64,000 nucleotides of DNA from Closterium sp. Naga37s-1 (taxonomy: Eukaryota; Streptophyta; Zygnematophyceae; Desmidiales; Closteriaceae). The first letter of the stretch is position 1, and every line of letters begins with the position of its first letter. The stretch covers positions 1,550,001 to 1,614,000 of the forward strand of contig CANJKZ010001109.1 in assembly GCA_947471745.1 (NCBI GenBank), read 5' to 3'. The notes beneath the pieces were generated by a model. The model saw only the letters and a list, made by a program, of their open reading frames with translations. It was not told the DNA's origin and did not search any database. The position numbers and the translations under genes were made by a program. Positions 21,301-30,292 of this stretch are shown piece by piece.

Positions 21301-21685
21301 AAAAGGCAGGGGGTGGACGGCACGAGAGCAAGCGGATAAGAAGATCAAGCACTACGCCAACCGCCCAGAGACGGTCGGCTTCTTCCCACTGGCGGTAGAC
21401 ACCTATGGTTGCCCATGCGCCGAGGTGGCCGTGTTCCTCAAGCTTCTTGCAGACACAGCGGCTTGGCGCCACTTCAACGCCGACTCAAAATCCTACTATG
21501 CCGCCAAGTTTCTGCATCAGTTTCGACAGAGATGGTCGGTGGCCCTTCAAAGGGCCCAATATGTGGGCCTCCTTATCAAGTTGGGTGAGGCAGCAGCAGC
21601 TGAGAACCCGCCTATGGGCGGTATTGGGCAGGAGTTGAACCTAGGAGATTGTTTTGCAGTGATAGAGCCCCTCAAGGAACTATAG
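18170..21685 (+). CDS. LINE A ORF2: reverse transcriptase with restriction-like endonuclease
   Basis: The frame is open from 18104. I give 18170, where clear similarity to LINE C begins, but that codon is GTG; the first ATG is at 18716. Initiation upstream of 18716, if real, would need a non-AUG codon or splicing. An acidic segment is followed by a conserved N-terminal domain (LPPNLCQLF, LLLFLPRLTLRQ). Reverse transcriptase blocks come next: GAGPSGMTFEHLRD, KPGGGARPIAIGECLTR, LQADISNAFN (motif A, about residue 520), GVRQGDPLGPLLFA (B), CADDITFLG (C, about residue 615) and GLRHNPQKCAAW (D). The C-terminus carries CDC...LPNHLLRC (zinc knuckle, about residue 950) and then DFTMTDR...CDVTVTDP...K, the nuclease core of RLE LINEs. 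All 1,171 codons are intact. The catalytic Tyr of YADD is Cys here, while LINE B has the usual YADD. Confidence 0.9.
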   Translation: MRGEESFQRLLSWASEPAVEGASSPWSPFRAPPEAWRPQPTRRQRALATAQAHRQLPSQGRGRRGPGGQAVSGTGGGSENGYQAEARRALTTLEATNADDDLGDPSYREETLPSSKDDEQEEVGVTRGTARRGTAGRGTAVLAPGVETPQGASGPLDAERTAEIPTSNEPATAGRARRNRTAMGDAASRPSVPIPRYYSADELAERPDLFAAITNWDVAALCDSRQPSLSRHLPPNLCQLFAVAMLTPLLHLSRHPESESGWRLLLFLPRLTLRQTSPQRPDWHGVKARLRAFQRGEWEQLYRHAVNAVNTPPPPRHQPDATGVINRAEGLAKRASLRRAVLALESTPVCTPGPEILAELRQKHPPAVHEAVTWPEHHGSKLSIAYPDFAKLLGRCENGVGAGPSGMTFEHLRDAAITNALVSTHLHALVNTILGGNLPGSVANLLTSSRLIALAKPGGGARPIAIGECLTRLAAKAALAAMGDAARECFLPLQYGVAVPGGAEAVIHAARAHMDARPNSLVLQADISNAFNSISRNAIASALHDPALSPLLPLVKLTYGNPSQLLLDAKFNSDPLSSERGVRQGDPLGPLLFAAGIHATLRETAETHPEVLCLACADDITFLGDTVSTVAAFTFFTDKLAHLGLRHNPQKCAAWSANPAEHTILPPGVPFSGEGVRLLGSFLGPDSGAAKFLADQLVEMARPLSLIERADPQVAALLITRCISRRVAYLIRTTPLHLLPRERWSQWGKDLLIALLTSCDIRVPTCRAEQTRVWDQASLPPSLGGIGITGPLVEGIYGFTASFTQAAFFLSTLELGPENALAQARLHMLLPRDDGTPLQTWLAECEAALPLDARELLEKERLKRSDVRLQHVLGLKVHGSRYAVQVQATRRMKLNPLSGHTQRMFSLTCYGTGDWLTAIPIAPTRRIGPVHFANAVRFCLALPFSTPKKCDCADHIAITDPRLPNHLLRCGTGKHRINTHNELRDACISMAHDAGFIVHRESAVHSPIEEQTTDFTMTDRSSGAVYICDVTVTDPISTRDPEAQKGRGWTAREQADKKIKHYANRPETVGFFPLAVDTYGCPCAEVAVFLKLLADTAAWRHFNADSKSYYAAKFLHQFRQRWSVALQRAQYVGLLIKLGEAAAAENPPMGGIGQELNLGDCFAVIEPLKEL
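18484..18491 (-). promoter_or_regulatory. Candidate TATA box for the antisense gene
   Basis: The antisense strand reads CCCTATAAGAGGGG, 150 bp upstream of the antisense ATG. LINE C has CCCTATAAGTAGGG, also 150 bp before its antisense ATG (37332-37340 in the window). The spacing would leave a roughly 115-nt leader. The same bases encode the conserved SYREE/TYREE of ORF2 on the plus strand, so conservation alone does not prove a promoter. Confidence 0.35.
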
Positions 21686-21781
21686 AGGGGGTATAGGGTA
21701 GGAATTGCCTTTGTGGTTTGCTACCCTTGCTTCTATACCTTGCATGCTTGTACCGGGCTGCCATATCAATACAAGGACCAT

Positions 21782-21782
<1 letters not shown>

Positions 21783-21865
<83 letters not shown>

Positions 21866-22081
21866 CACTAGGCCCTTTCCTTAGTCTCTCCAAGCTCTCT
21901 AGCTTACCTTAGCCTTAGCATAGCATAGATTTAAGGCTTTCTTAGCCTCCTGTCCCTAGTGTATTCCCTGCAGCAAGCCTATAAGGAGTACATTAACACA
22001 TATAGCCTCCCCTACTGCCTCATTCCTGCCATTATTCTCTGGTGAGCTTGGTTCCTCCCAACCCAGCGGCTCGTTCGAGAG

Positions 22082-22162
<81 letters not shown>

Positions 22163-22378
22163 CACTAGGCCCTTTCCTTAGTCTCTCCAAGCTCTCTAGC
22201 TTAGCTTAGCCTTAGCATAGCATAGATTTAAGGCTTTCTTAGCCTCCTGTCCCTAGTGTATTCCCTGCAGCAAGCCTATAAGGAGTACATTAACACATAT
22301 AGCCTCCCCTACTGCCTCATTCCTGCCATTATTCTCTGGTGAGCTTGGTTCCTCCCAACCCAGCGGCTCGTTCGAGAG

Positions 22379-22477
<99 letters not shown>

Positions 22478-22948
22478 CACTAGGCCCTTTCCTTAGTCTC
22501 TCCAAGCTCTCTAGCTTACCTTAGCCTTAGCATAGCATAGATTTAAGGCTTTCTTAGCCTTCTGTCCCTAGTGTATTCCCTGCAGCAAGCCTATAAGGAG
22601 TACATTAACACATATAGCCTCCCCTACTGCCTCATTCCTGCCATTATTCTCTGGTGAGCTTGGTTCCTCCCAACCCATTCATGCAAGAAGTGGCGATACC
22701 ACTACGGTGAACATCTCGCAAAATTGGACAGCTGTTCTCTTTCTTAATTTTCTGCACGATCAGGTTCGAGGAGACAAGCACATGGGTGTAAAGGGTGCGT
22801 TCGGATGCATGCAAACAGTGCAAATCTGCAAGGTGTGCGCATTTGATAGAGATATATGTAGTATGCATCTGGCGCAAGAGAGTGGGAGAAAGAGAGGGAG
22901 TGGGTGAAGAGAGAGAGCGGATGAAAAGAGGGAGAGGGAGAGGGAGAG

Positions 22949-22992
<44 letters not shown>

Positions 22993-23204
22993 GAGAGAGA
23001 GAGAAGGAGAGAGAGAGAGAGCGAGAGAGAGATGGCATAGTCTTAGTCCTTAGCCATCTCTAGGCCTCTCTTCAATAGGATCTAGTCCTTAGCCATTTCT
23101 AGGCCTGTTTCCTTAGTATAAAGGCCCTAGATCTAGGCTAGTGAGCTCATTATTCACTGGTGAGTTAGAATCACTCTCCAAATCCGGTGGCTCGTTCGAG
23201 AGAG

Positions 23205-23281
<77 letters not shown>

Positions 23282-23489
23282 GGCACTAGGCCCTTTCCTT
23301 AGTCTCTCCAAGCTCTCTAGCTTAGCTTAGCCTTAGCATAGCATAGATTTAAGCCTTTCTTAGCCTCCTGTCCCTAGTGTATTCCCTGCAGCAAGCCTAT
23401 AAGGAGTACATTAACACATATAGCCTCCCCTACTGCCTCATTCCTGCCATTATTCTCTGGTGAGCTTGGTTCCTCCCAACCCAGTGGCT
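21783..23489 (+). repeat. (GA)n tracts with tandem monomers upstream of LINE B
   Basis: This contains long pure (GA)n tracts (for example 21783-21862, 22376-22476, 23196-23281). Four near-identical roughly 205-bp type 2 monomers lie at 21864-22073, 22161-22370, 22477-22677 and 23282-23489. One type 3 monomer lies at 23032-23194. Type 2 and 3 monomers share a TATAAGG or TATAAAGG word, then CATTATTC(T/A)CTGGTGAG, a short pyrimidine patch and a terminal GGCTCG. All but the third and last then run into TTCGAGAGAG and GA repeats; the last leads into the LINE B hairpins. The third ends in unrelated sequence (22679-22880) with no recognisable feature, followed by a degenerate GA tract. Confidence 0.8.
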
Positions 23490-23546
23490 CGCGCCGGCCG
23501 CCTTCGGCGGCCGACGCTCGACGGCGCGGCCTTCGGCCGCGCGTGA
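23486..23546 (+). other. Two tandem GC hairpins at the LINE B 5' end
   Basis: GGCCGCC-TTC-GGCGGCC and GCGCGGCC-TTC-GGCCGCGC, in the same order and context as in LINEs A and D. They mark the LINE 5' boundary after GGCTCG. Confidence 0.75.
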
Positions 23547-23698
23547 GGGGAGGCAAGTACAAGGGGACAAGAGCAACGTTAAACAATGGCATACATTACA
23601 AAAGGGCTCAACTAAGGCTGCCCAGAGTCACACAACAGGCAGGCCCCCAGTCATGGGGAGGAAAAAGCCCACAACCAAGGTGACAAAGGCGAAGCCGC

Positions 23699-24086
23699 CT
23701 AAACCTGACGCACCCGCTGCTCAAGCCAGCGGAGCAAGGACGAGATCGCAGGGACCACCTCCAAAGGCGCCGACTCAGCAGCCTTGGCTACCCTCCGGAA
23801 GGCCGCGGCGCCAGGACCTTCGTCCAGTACAGGATCCACAGGCTCCAGCGGCAAACGCAACACTTCCCGCCGCGCGCACGTGCGCCAGCTGCAGCTCGCC
23901 AAATTCGGGATCGCGCTGGACAATCTCCCGCGTCTGAAGAGCATGATGGAGCTGCTCCAACACAGCAGCCACGCCAGCCACACAACGGCAAAACTGCAAC
24001 AGCCGCGAATCAGGGGCGGGATACGCCACCTCAGCAGGAGAAGCGCACCAGGGAGGGCCCCAACCACCATCACGCGGGCGACGAGA
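23699..24086 (-). pseudogene. Antisense C-terminal domain of LINE B
   Basis: Downstream of the stop of the 458-codon antisense frame, the same frame continues with GWGPPWCASPAEVA and RLLQFCRCVAGVAAVLEQLH. After one frame change it continues with PGAAAFRRVAKAAES and SLLRWLEQRVRQV. These line up with the antisense C-terminus in LINE D (GWSPAGGSLPNGVVE, LTLLSNVLDQLH, SVLRWMDGRL) and, more weakly, in LINE A. The antisense gene therefore exists in LINE B but carries one TAG (24087-24089) and one frameshift near 23830. Confidence 0.5.
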
Positions 24087-25463
24087 CTACGACACCCCCC
24101 AGGGATCAGCAGGCGGACCAGGAGGCGCCGATGGCGATAAACGGGGAGGAGGAGGAGGGGGGAGGGGAGAAGGTACCGGCGGCGGCAGAGACTGAGGCCC
24201 CACAGGGGGGGGCGGCGGCGGCACCACAGGAGGCTGCAAGGGCGGCTGAGATTGAGGGAGGGCAGACAGAGGACATAGGGAGGCCTGCACTGGCTGAGAG
24301 GGAGGCCCCTGAGGCGGAGGAACCGGTGGGTGGGGAACCGGCAGCAGAGACGGCTGCTGAGCCGCAGGAGGCGGCTGAATCTGCGGAGGATGAGAGGTTA
24401 GCGGCGGCAGAGAAGGACTCGGCTGACACTGAGAGACCTGCAGCTGGGCCTGCGGCGTCTGAGGTGCTAGAAGAGAGGCCCACGTCGGCGGCGGCTGCGG
24501 CGGCAAGCAACTCGGGCCGGAAGACGCAGACGGCGCCACCGGCTCAGCCTCGGGCGGCGCCACCGATGGGGAGGATAACAGGGCCGCCGGCGCAGACAAA
24601 GGCTGCTGCTCTGACGAAGAAGAAGCCAGCGACGGCAACGGTCGAGGCGGCAGGGGCTGCGTCGATGGTTGCGAGTGAGGCACCAGTGGCACCTGCGACC
24701 GTGGGGCCTGAACCAAGGATCGCGCCGACTGCAGGGCAAGCGACGGAGATGGCCAGGGAGGGCGGCGGCGGCGGAAGGATTGACCCCGTGCCCTTAGATG
24801 CGGATGAGTCCGCCCGCGGGGAGACCGATAAATCGGCTCACGAGGCGCAGACGAACCGACGCGTGCCTGAGAGGAACCGCCGCCAGAAGCCGCGGCCGCA
24901 ACAACATCAGCGGCGGCTCGGAGAAGGGCTGGCACCCGCCCGACCTGGGCCCCTTGTGGGTTGGACGCATCAGGCAGATCCGCCCCAGGCAGTCGCCGAG
25001 GTGGAGGGCGGCGCCGACCAGTCATCACCGCTGGAGATTGCGGAAGAAGAGGCGGAGCGGTAGCAAGGGAAAAGGCCAGATCGGGGGACTGGCGGGAAAG
25101 ACACGGAAGGCCGGAGCGGACTGGCACAAGACAGAACGCAAACCCAATGAGGGGTGAAGATGAAGGAAGTGATGGGGAATATATTGAATCGGAGGAGAGG
25201 GATTCTGAAGATATCTCCCTCGACGCAGAGGAGGGGATCCCGAATACAGGCGCAAACCAGGGACAGAGGAGGCCGCGTGGCCCACAACCAGCCCAGGAGG
25301 CCGAATCAAGTGCACAGGCTAGCGCGAGGGCAGCAAATAGAGAGCGCTCAGCAACAGATATCGCGGATGACGAGGCCACGTGGCAGAAGGTGAAGGAGTG
25401 GGACCTGTCACCTCTACGCAACAGTGCCCAGCCCTTCCTAGGTCGGAAGCTTCCCCCCAACAT
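24087..25463 (-). CDS. Antisense open frame of LINE B (458 codons)
   Basis: A long antisense frame starting at an ATG inside the N-terminal part of ORF2, as in LINE A, and ending at a TAG before the conserved C-terminal domain. Its middle is Arg-rich (GRRRPPPRRL, QSFRRRRPPW) and its later half very Pro/Gln/Ser-rich, matching the composition of the LINE A antisense protein. Little can be aligned residue by residue. GC-rich, Pro-coding DNA can stay open by chance, so this frame alone is weak evidence. Position and the downstream homologous C-terminus support it. Confidence 0.45.
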   Translation of the reverse strand: MLGGSFRPRKGWALLRRGDRSHSFTFCHVASSSAISVAERSLFAALALACALDSASWAGCGPRGLLCPWFAPVFGIPSSASREISSESLSSDSIYSPSLPSSSPLIGFAFCLVPVRSGLPCLSRQSPDLAFSLATAPPLLPQSPAVMTGRRRPPPRRLPGADLPDASNPQGAQVGRVPALLRAAADVVAAAASGGGSSQARVGSSAPREPIYRSPRGRTHPHLRARGQSFRRRRPPWPSPSLALQSARSLVQAPRSQVPLVPHSQPSTQPLPPRPLPSLASSSSEQQPLSAPAALLSSPSVAPPEAEPVAPSASSGPSCLPPQPPPTWASLLAPQTPQAQLQVSQCQPSPSLPPLTSHPPQIQPPPAAQQPSLLPVPHPPVPPPQGPPSQPVQASLCPLSALPQSQPPLQPPVVPPPPPPVGPQSLPPPVPSPLPPPPPPRLSPSAPPGPPADPWGVS

Positions 25464-28308
25464 TCTCGGAATCTACAGCTACTGCCTCACGATTCCCCTG
25501 CTGCGGCTTTCCAAGAACCCGACCTGCCAAGGAGCCTGGCGAGTGTTGCTATTCCTGCCCCGACTCACACTGAGAGCTAACATTGGGAACGCACCTGGAA
25601 ACAGGTGGAGCGAGGTGGCGACAAGGCTGGACCAGTTCAAGTTGGAAAAGTGGGACTTACTGTACTCCCAGGCCTGCACCATACCCCAGAACTCCCAACC
25701 GAGTCGTCACCAGCCGGACCCAGAGGGCATCTGCGCGAGGGCGGAGGGGCTCGTGCGCAAGGCGAATCTGGCAAAAGCAGCAGCAGCGTTACAAACTTCG
25801 CCACTCGCAGAACCATCAAATGCAACCCTGGAAGCATTAAAAGCAAAGCACCCTGGGGCAGGGAGCGAAATCCCGAACTAGGTAACAGGATTCGCCTCCA
25901 GCAACCTCGCAACGTCAGCAGAGACCTTTCGCGAAGTACTGGCGAAATGCCCCAACGGAATTGGAGCGGGACCCTCAGGCACCTGCTTTGAGCACCTTCG
26001 AGACCCCGCGCTCACCAACAATGAAGTATTCTCTTACCTGCACGGCGTCGTCAACCACGTCCTTAGCACCCACCTGCCAGCGGAACTGACGGAGCTTTTG
26101 CTACCATCTAGACTAGTAGCCCTGGAGAAACCGGACGGAGGTGTCAGACCCATAGCCATAGGAGAAGCGATACTACGACTCACAGCTAAGGCAGCGCTTA
26201 GGGAACTAAGCACGCCCATCCGAGAATACTTCCTCCCGGTACAATTTGGAGTGGCAGTACCTGGAGGCGCCGAATGTATTATTCACACGGTGCGGGCGCT
26301 CTTAGCTGAGGATCCGAAGCGAGTGGCGCTGCAGTTAGATATCGAAAACGCCTTTAACTCGGTTGAACGCGCCGGTTTTTTCGAATCACTGCATTTCTCT
26401 GGACTCAGCCGCGTCATACCACTAGTGCGTACGCTGTACGGCACACCCTCCTGCCTACTACTGGATCACGGCTTCGCGGCACCACACATCGAGAGCGCGC
26501 GCGGGGTCCGTCAAGGAGATCCATTAGGCCCCATGCTTTTCGCGGCAGCTATTCAACCGGCGCTTCAGGTGGCGTCTGACATCTTCCCGTCGGTCACGGT
26601 CATGGCCTACGCGGATGACATTACAATCGTGGGGACGGCGCAGGAAGCGGCACTCACCTTGGGGATCATCACCAGGCAACTCGCCGGCCGCGGCCTCAAA
26701 TGCAACCTCGCAAAATCATCTGCTTGGAGCCCATCAGGCATACCAGACGACCTTCCTGACGGCCTGGTAGCAGCAGTAGACGGCATACGCGTCCTGGGGA
26801 GCCCCATAGGAACAAGGGAATACGGGAGGCGCATGATCACAGCTTCCCTAGACGCGGTGGCGGCCCCCCTAGACCTTATCAGCAGCATCCACCCGCAGCA
26901 CGCCCTACTGTTGCTGTCACGCTGCGTATCCAGGCGTATCTCATATCTGCTTCGGACAACACCGGCAGACATGCTGCCCTTAGAAGAGTGGCGGGAGTGG
27001 AGCGAAGGAGTGGTGTGGACGGCGCTCAAAGCGGCACACCTGCACGTGCCGAGGAAGGAGATCGAACAGAGCCTGGTGTGGAGGCAGGCGACCCTTCCAG
27101 TATGCCTCGGCGGGCTGGGCCTCATAGATCCGGTCTCGGAAGCACCCGCAGCCTACCTGGCATCCCTATGCGCGGCCCACACCCTACTGAATGGCCTCCC
27201 TGAGCACCTAGACCACCCCCTGCGGCGGGCTGCAGACCTGGTATCTACAGAACGCATCGAGGTGTCGGCACGGGGAGGGGAGACCCTGCAGGACCTTAGA
27301 AGCAAGCTACCAGAAAGGGCACTGGAACTCCTACATGAGCACCACCGTCAGAAGGGGGGGAAAGGGCGGCTGCAGTTGGGGCTATCCCGCGAGGTCAACT
27401 TGGACAGGGCAGCGGAGCTGATAGGGGACACCCGGGTAGACAAGCCGGGCGAGGATAACGGGCACGTGGTGCGGCTCATAGCCTTGCAGGCGCCGGGGGC
27501 AGGAGACTGGCTGCATGCCATACCCACGCGAGCGGACCTCACCTTCTCGCCCGGGCAATTTGCCATAGCCCTAGGCTTCAGGCTCGGCCTTTCCCTTCCA
27601 GTCACAGAAAACTGCCCCTGCCGCGGCAGGCGCTCCAAGATAGCAGACAGCAGCCTGCCGAATCACCTGCTAAGATGCGCGGATGGGGGGGACCGCACCA
27701 ACACCCACAACGCGCTGGTGTACGCGGCACTACGCATGGCACGTGAGGCGGATTTCACTACCTTGCACGAGACGACAGGATTTTCGCCCCCAGTCAACCC
27801 TAAACGGGCGGACCTGGTCTTCCGTGACAGGGAGTCGGGTGAAACCTACCTCACAGACGTGACGGTGACCGACCCAGTGCTGCAGAGGCGGGACACCCAA
27901 GGGAGAAAGGCGCCAGGGTGGGCAGCAGAGGACGCTGCCAGGACCAAAAGGGGGCTGTATGAGGAGCGCCCCGAGTTCGCGGGGGTCCTGGGCCTGGCCG
28001 TGGAAACCTACGGGGGACTAGCGAGAGACACACAGAAATTCTTCCGCATTTTAGGCACGAGTGCGGCCAAGAAGAAGCACCGCCAAGGGAGGCTCACCAC
28101 GGTGGCCTCCAGGCTGACTGCGCACTACCGACAACGCTGGTCGGTAATGCTGCAGCGCTGCCAAGCCAACGCCATGCTGGCAAAGTCCAACAGGGCGGCG
28201 GAGGCAGCATACCCCCAGGCCTGGGCTGACCCTTGGGAGCCAGGCCTGGGGGACATATGGCAGGTCCTAGAAGATGAGGTGGAGGAAGTGTGGGACCTGG
28301 GAGTCTAG
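25147..28308 (+). pseudogene. LINE B ORF2: reverse transcriptase with restriction-like endonuclease, one stop
   Basis: From ATG 25147 the frame reads an acidic start (MRGEDEGSDGEYIESEERD), the N-terminal domain (LPPNILGIY, LLFLPRLTLRA) and reverse transcriptase blocks. These include GAGPSGTCFEHLRD, KPDGGVRPIAIGEAILR, LQLDIENAFNSV, GVRQGDPLGPMLFA and YADDITIVG. The endonuclease follows, with CPCRGR...LPNHLLRC and RADLVFRD...LTDVTVTDP. A single in-frame TAG at 25879-25881 interrupts it just before the reverse transcriptase core; the frame is the same on both sides. Translation past it would need read-through. Without that stop it would be full length. Confidence 0.88.
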
Positions 28309-28524
28309 AAGGCTGGAGAGAAGGAGCCGAGGCAAGACCAAGGCCGCCTGAGCCACCATGGGGGCCTAGTGATAGGTGCTTGCATGCCTAGGCAGCCATG
28401 TACCAAGGAAGGTAGGAATAGTACAAGCAATGCACGCCAGGATTGCCTATGCTTCTAGGACAGCATGTATGCCAAACTACTCATGCCATGCTTGTATCCT
28501 ATGACCATTATCAATACAGGACTG

Positions 28525-28527
<3 letters not shown>

Positions 28528-28621
<94 letters not shown>

Positions 28622-29124
28622 TTGGGGCTAGTCCTTAGCCGTTTTCTAGCCCCTCTAGCCTAGTCCATAGTCCTTAGCCGTTTTCAGCACTGTTTCCCTA
28701 GTATAAAGTCTCTAGTCCTTGGCCCATGAGGCTCATTCTTCACTGGTGAGTCTAGTTCACTCTCCAAAAACGGCGGCTCGTTCGAGAGAGAGCGAGAGAG
28801 AGAGAGGGATGGCTTGGGGCTAGTCCTTAGCCGTTTTCAGCACTGTTTCCCTAGTATAAAGTCTCTAGTCCTTGGTCCATGAGGCTCATTCTTCACTGGT
28901 GAGTCTATTTCACTCTCCAAAAATGGCGGCTCGTTCGAGAGAGAGCGAGAGAGAGAGAGGGATGGCTTGGGGCTAGTCCTTAGCCGTTTTTTAGCCTCTC
29001 TAGCCTAGTCCATAGTCCTTAGCCGTTTTCAGCAATGTTTCCCTAGTATAAAGTCTCTAGTCCTTGCCCATGAGGCTCATTCTTCACTGGTGAGTCTAGT
29101 TCACTCTCCAAAAACGGCGGCTCG
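28528..29124 (+). repeat. (GA)n and three type 4 monomers upstream of LINE D
   Basis: A roughly 90-bp (GA)n tract after the LINE B end is followed by three related monomers (about 28618-28780, 28810-28933, 28959-29124). Each ends TTCACTGGTGAGTCTA...CACTCTCCAAAAA and GGCGGCTCG. Each has TAGTATAAAGTCTCTAG about 40 bp before the CACTGGTGAG block. The first two run on into TTCGAGAGAGAGCGAGAG; the last leads into the hairpins of LINE D. Confidence 0.8.
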
Positions 29125-29180
29125 CGCCGGCCGCCGAAGGCGGCCGCCGCTCGCCGGCGCGGCCTTCGGCCGCGCGTGAG
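29119..29180 (+). other. Two tandem GC hairpins at the LINE D 5' end
   Basis: GGCCGCC-GAA-GGCGGCC and GCGCGGCC-TTC-GGCCGCGC after GGCTCG. The loop of the first hairpin differs from LINEs A and B while the stem is kept. Confidence 0.75.
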
Positions 29181-29344
29181 GTGTGGCAATGACAAAAGGA
29201 AACAAGGGCTATAACAACAAGCATTACAACATGCAGCTGTAGCCACCTACACCAACAACAACACCCCCAGGCGTGGACTATCCGCCATGGGGAAGCCCAA
29301 GTCCCAGCCCAGCACCACAGGGGCGGCCAAGGGAAAGACAGCGG

Positions 29345-30292
29345 TTACTCGGACAGGATCCAGCAGAGCCTCCCGTCCATCCAGCGCAGGACGGATGCGG
29401 CTACTGACACGAGGCCGAGCGGTGCCTCTCGGGCAGATTCGGCAAGCTGCAGTAAAGCCCGAGGGCCGGGTGCGAGCGCAGCACCAGGGGAGCCGGGCAC
29501 GTAGCCAATCAAGGGGAGGAAATGCTGCAGCTCTTCCGCTGCTGACTCAGCCGCCGCCTGCTCCGTTGGCGACAACCCCTCGATCTCAAGGCCCTGACGT
29601 GACAGGCACAAATGAAGCTGATCAAGCACGTTTGACAGGAGAGTTAGGCAACTCCCCACGTTCATTGCGCGCTCTACGACGCCATTAGGGAGACTCCCGC
29701 CAGCCGGACTCCACCCCGCCTCAGGAACAACGGCGCGGGGAGCTGGCGGCGCTGGAGGGGTCAGCAGCCCCCATGGGATTGGTACCTCCCGCCCGCCAAC
29801 GAAGAGTCGAGGGTACGAACCAGCGCCCAGACCGGCCTGAGAAGGGGAGGGGGAGTGAGGGGGAGGAGACGGAGGCTGTGGTTGCTGGGGCTGCGGTTGC
29901 GGCGGTGCCTGAGGCGGTAGTGGCTGCGGTGCCTGAGGCTGTGGCCGGTGGGACAACTGGCGCAGCTGCTGCTGCTGGCGGGTCTGCCGTTGCCTCTGGC
30001 GACAACTCATTTTCACATTCTGCCACCCCCTAGGCTGGGCCACTGTCTCCTGAGGAACGGGAGCGGTCGGCGGAACAGGGACAGACAGGGGACGCGGAGC
30101 TGGCTGCGTCCCCGGCGCCGATGGAGGCGGCTGTGATTGCCGCGGTCGTGACTGCCGCGGGGAGACGGGATGGTCAGCCGAACGGCGAGGAATTGACAGC
30201 TGCCGCTGTGTTCGCTGGAACTTCTGTTGCTGGCAAAGACGCAGACATGCAGGGGCACGGCCAGGCGGCGGGCGATAGTCAGGGGCCCGCAA
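29345..30292 (-). CDS. Antisense frame of LINE D with conserved C-terminus
   Basis: This is 315 antisense codons with no ATG at the start I can see; the frame opens further right, and related coding in another frame continues to about 30585, so the gene is probably broken once. It is rich in Gln/Pro/Arg in the first half. The last 110 residues are a helical domain with LTLLSNVLDQLHLCLS, PTEQAAAESAAEELQHFL and ASVLRWMDGRL. These align with the antisense C-termini of LINE A (GQLHRLANSLHALLL, CLDAADQLAVLLAP) and LINE B. Homology in subfamilies this diverged supports a real product. Confidence 0.55.
   Translation of the reverse strand: MRAPDYRPPPGRAPACLRLCQQQKFQRTQRQLSIPRRSADHPVSPRQSRPRQSQPPPSAPGTQPAPRPLSVPVPPTAPVPQETVAQPRGWQNVKMSCRQRQRQTRQQQQLRQLSHRPQPQAPQPLPPQAPPQPQPQQPQPPSPPPHSPSPSQAGLGAGSYPRLFVGGREVPIPWGLLTPPAPPAPRAVVPEAGWSPAGGSLPNGVVERAMNVGSCLTLLSNVLDQLHLCLSRQGLEIEGLSPTEQAAAESAAEELQHFLPLIGYVPGSPGAALAPGPRALLQLAESAREAPLGLVSVAASVLRWMDGRLCWILSE

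Larger units (their letters stand above)
16745..21782 (+). mobile_element. LINE A, RLE-type non-LTR retrotransposon
   Basis: This is the best-preserved copy of the family. It consists of the hairpin pair, a 1.4-kb region that is open on the antisense strand, a long reverse transcriptase/endonuclease frame (18170-21685) and a roughly 100-bp 3' UTR. The 3' UTR ends TATCAATACAAGGACCATT followed directly by (AG)n. There is no poly(A) tail and no LTR. Upstream monomers and the downstream GA tract connect it head-to-tail with the truncated copy on the left and LINE B on the right. The restriction-like endonuclease after the reverse transcriptase puts it with the R2/NeSL/Hero/Utopia-like groups rather than plant L1. 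Exact clade needs a tree. Confidence 0.88.
23490..28527 (+). mobile_element. LINE B, RLE-type non-LTR retrotransposon
   Basis: This has the same layout as LINE A: hairpins, a 5' region open on the antisense strand, a reverse transcriptase/endonuclease frame ending at 28308, and a 3' UTR ending ATTATCAATACAGGACTGCTTG before (AG)n. The protein is clearly homologous to LINE A but much diverged, so it is a distinct subfamily. It is intact except for one in-frame stop in ORF2 and small lesions in the antisense gene. Confidence 0.87.

Noticed and set aside
22066-22090. Pol III B box in the GGCTCGTTCGAGAGAG end of the monomers
   Set aside because: GTTCGAGAG only partly fits the B-box consensus and no A box sits at the right distance.
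21783-22524. Ser-Leu and Arg-Glu repeat frames
   Set aside because: Read-through of (GA)n microsatellite on either strand.
24131-25063. Plus-strand open frame of 310 codons in LINE B, Ala/Glu-rich
   Set aside because: Low-complexity translation, not in the ORF2 frame, with no similar frame in LINEs A or D. It is opposite the antisense frame and probably a shadow of it.
17240-25881. TAG reassigned to a sense codon, because several LINE frames are broken by TAG
   Set aside because: LINEs A, B, C and F and Copia A all end their coding regions at TAG at the expected place, so TAG works as a stop here.
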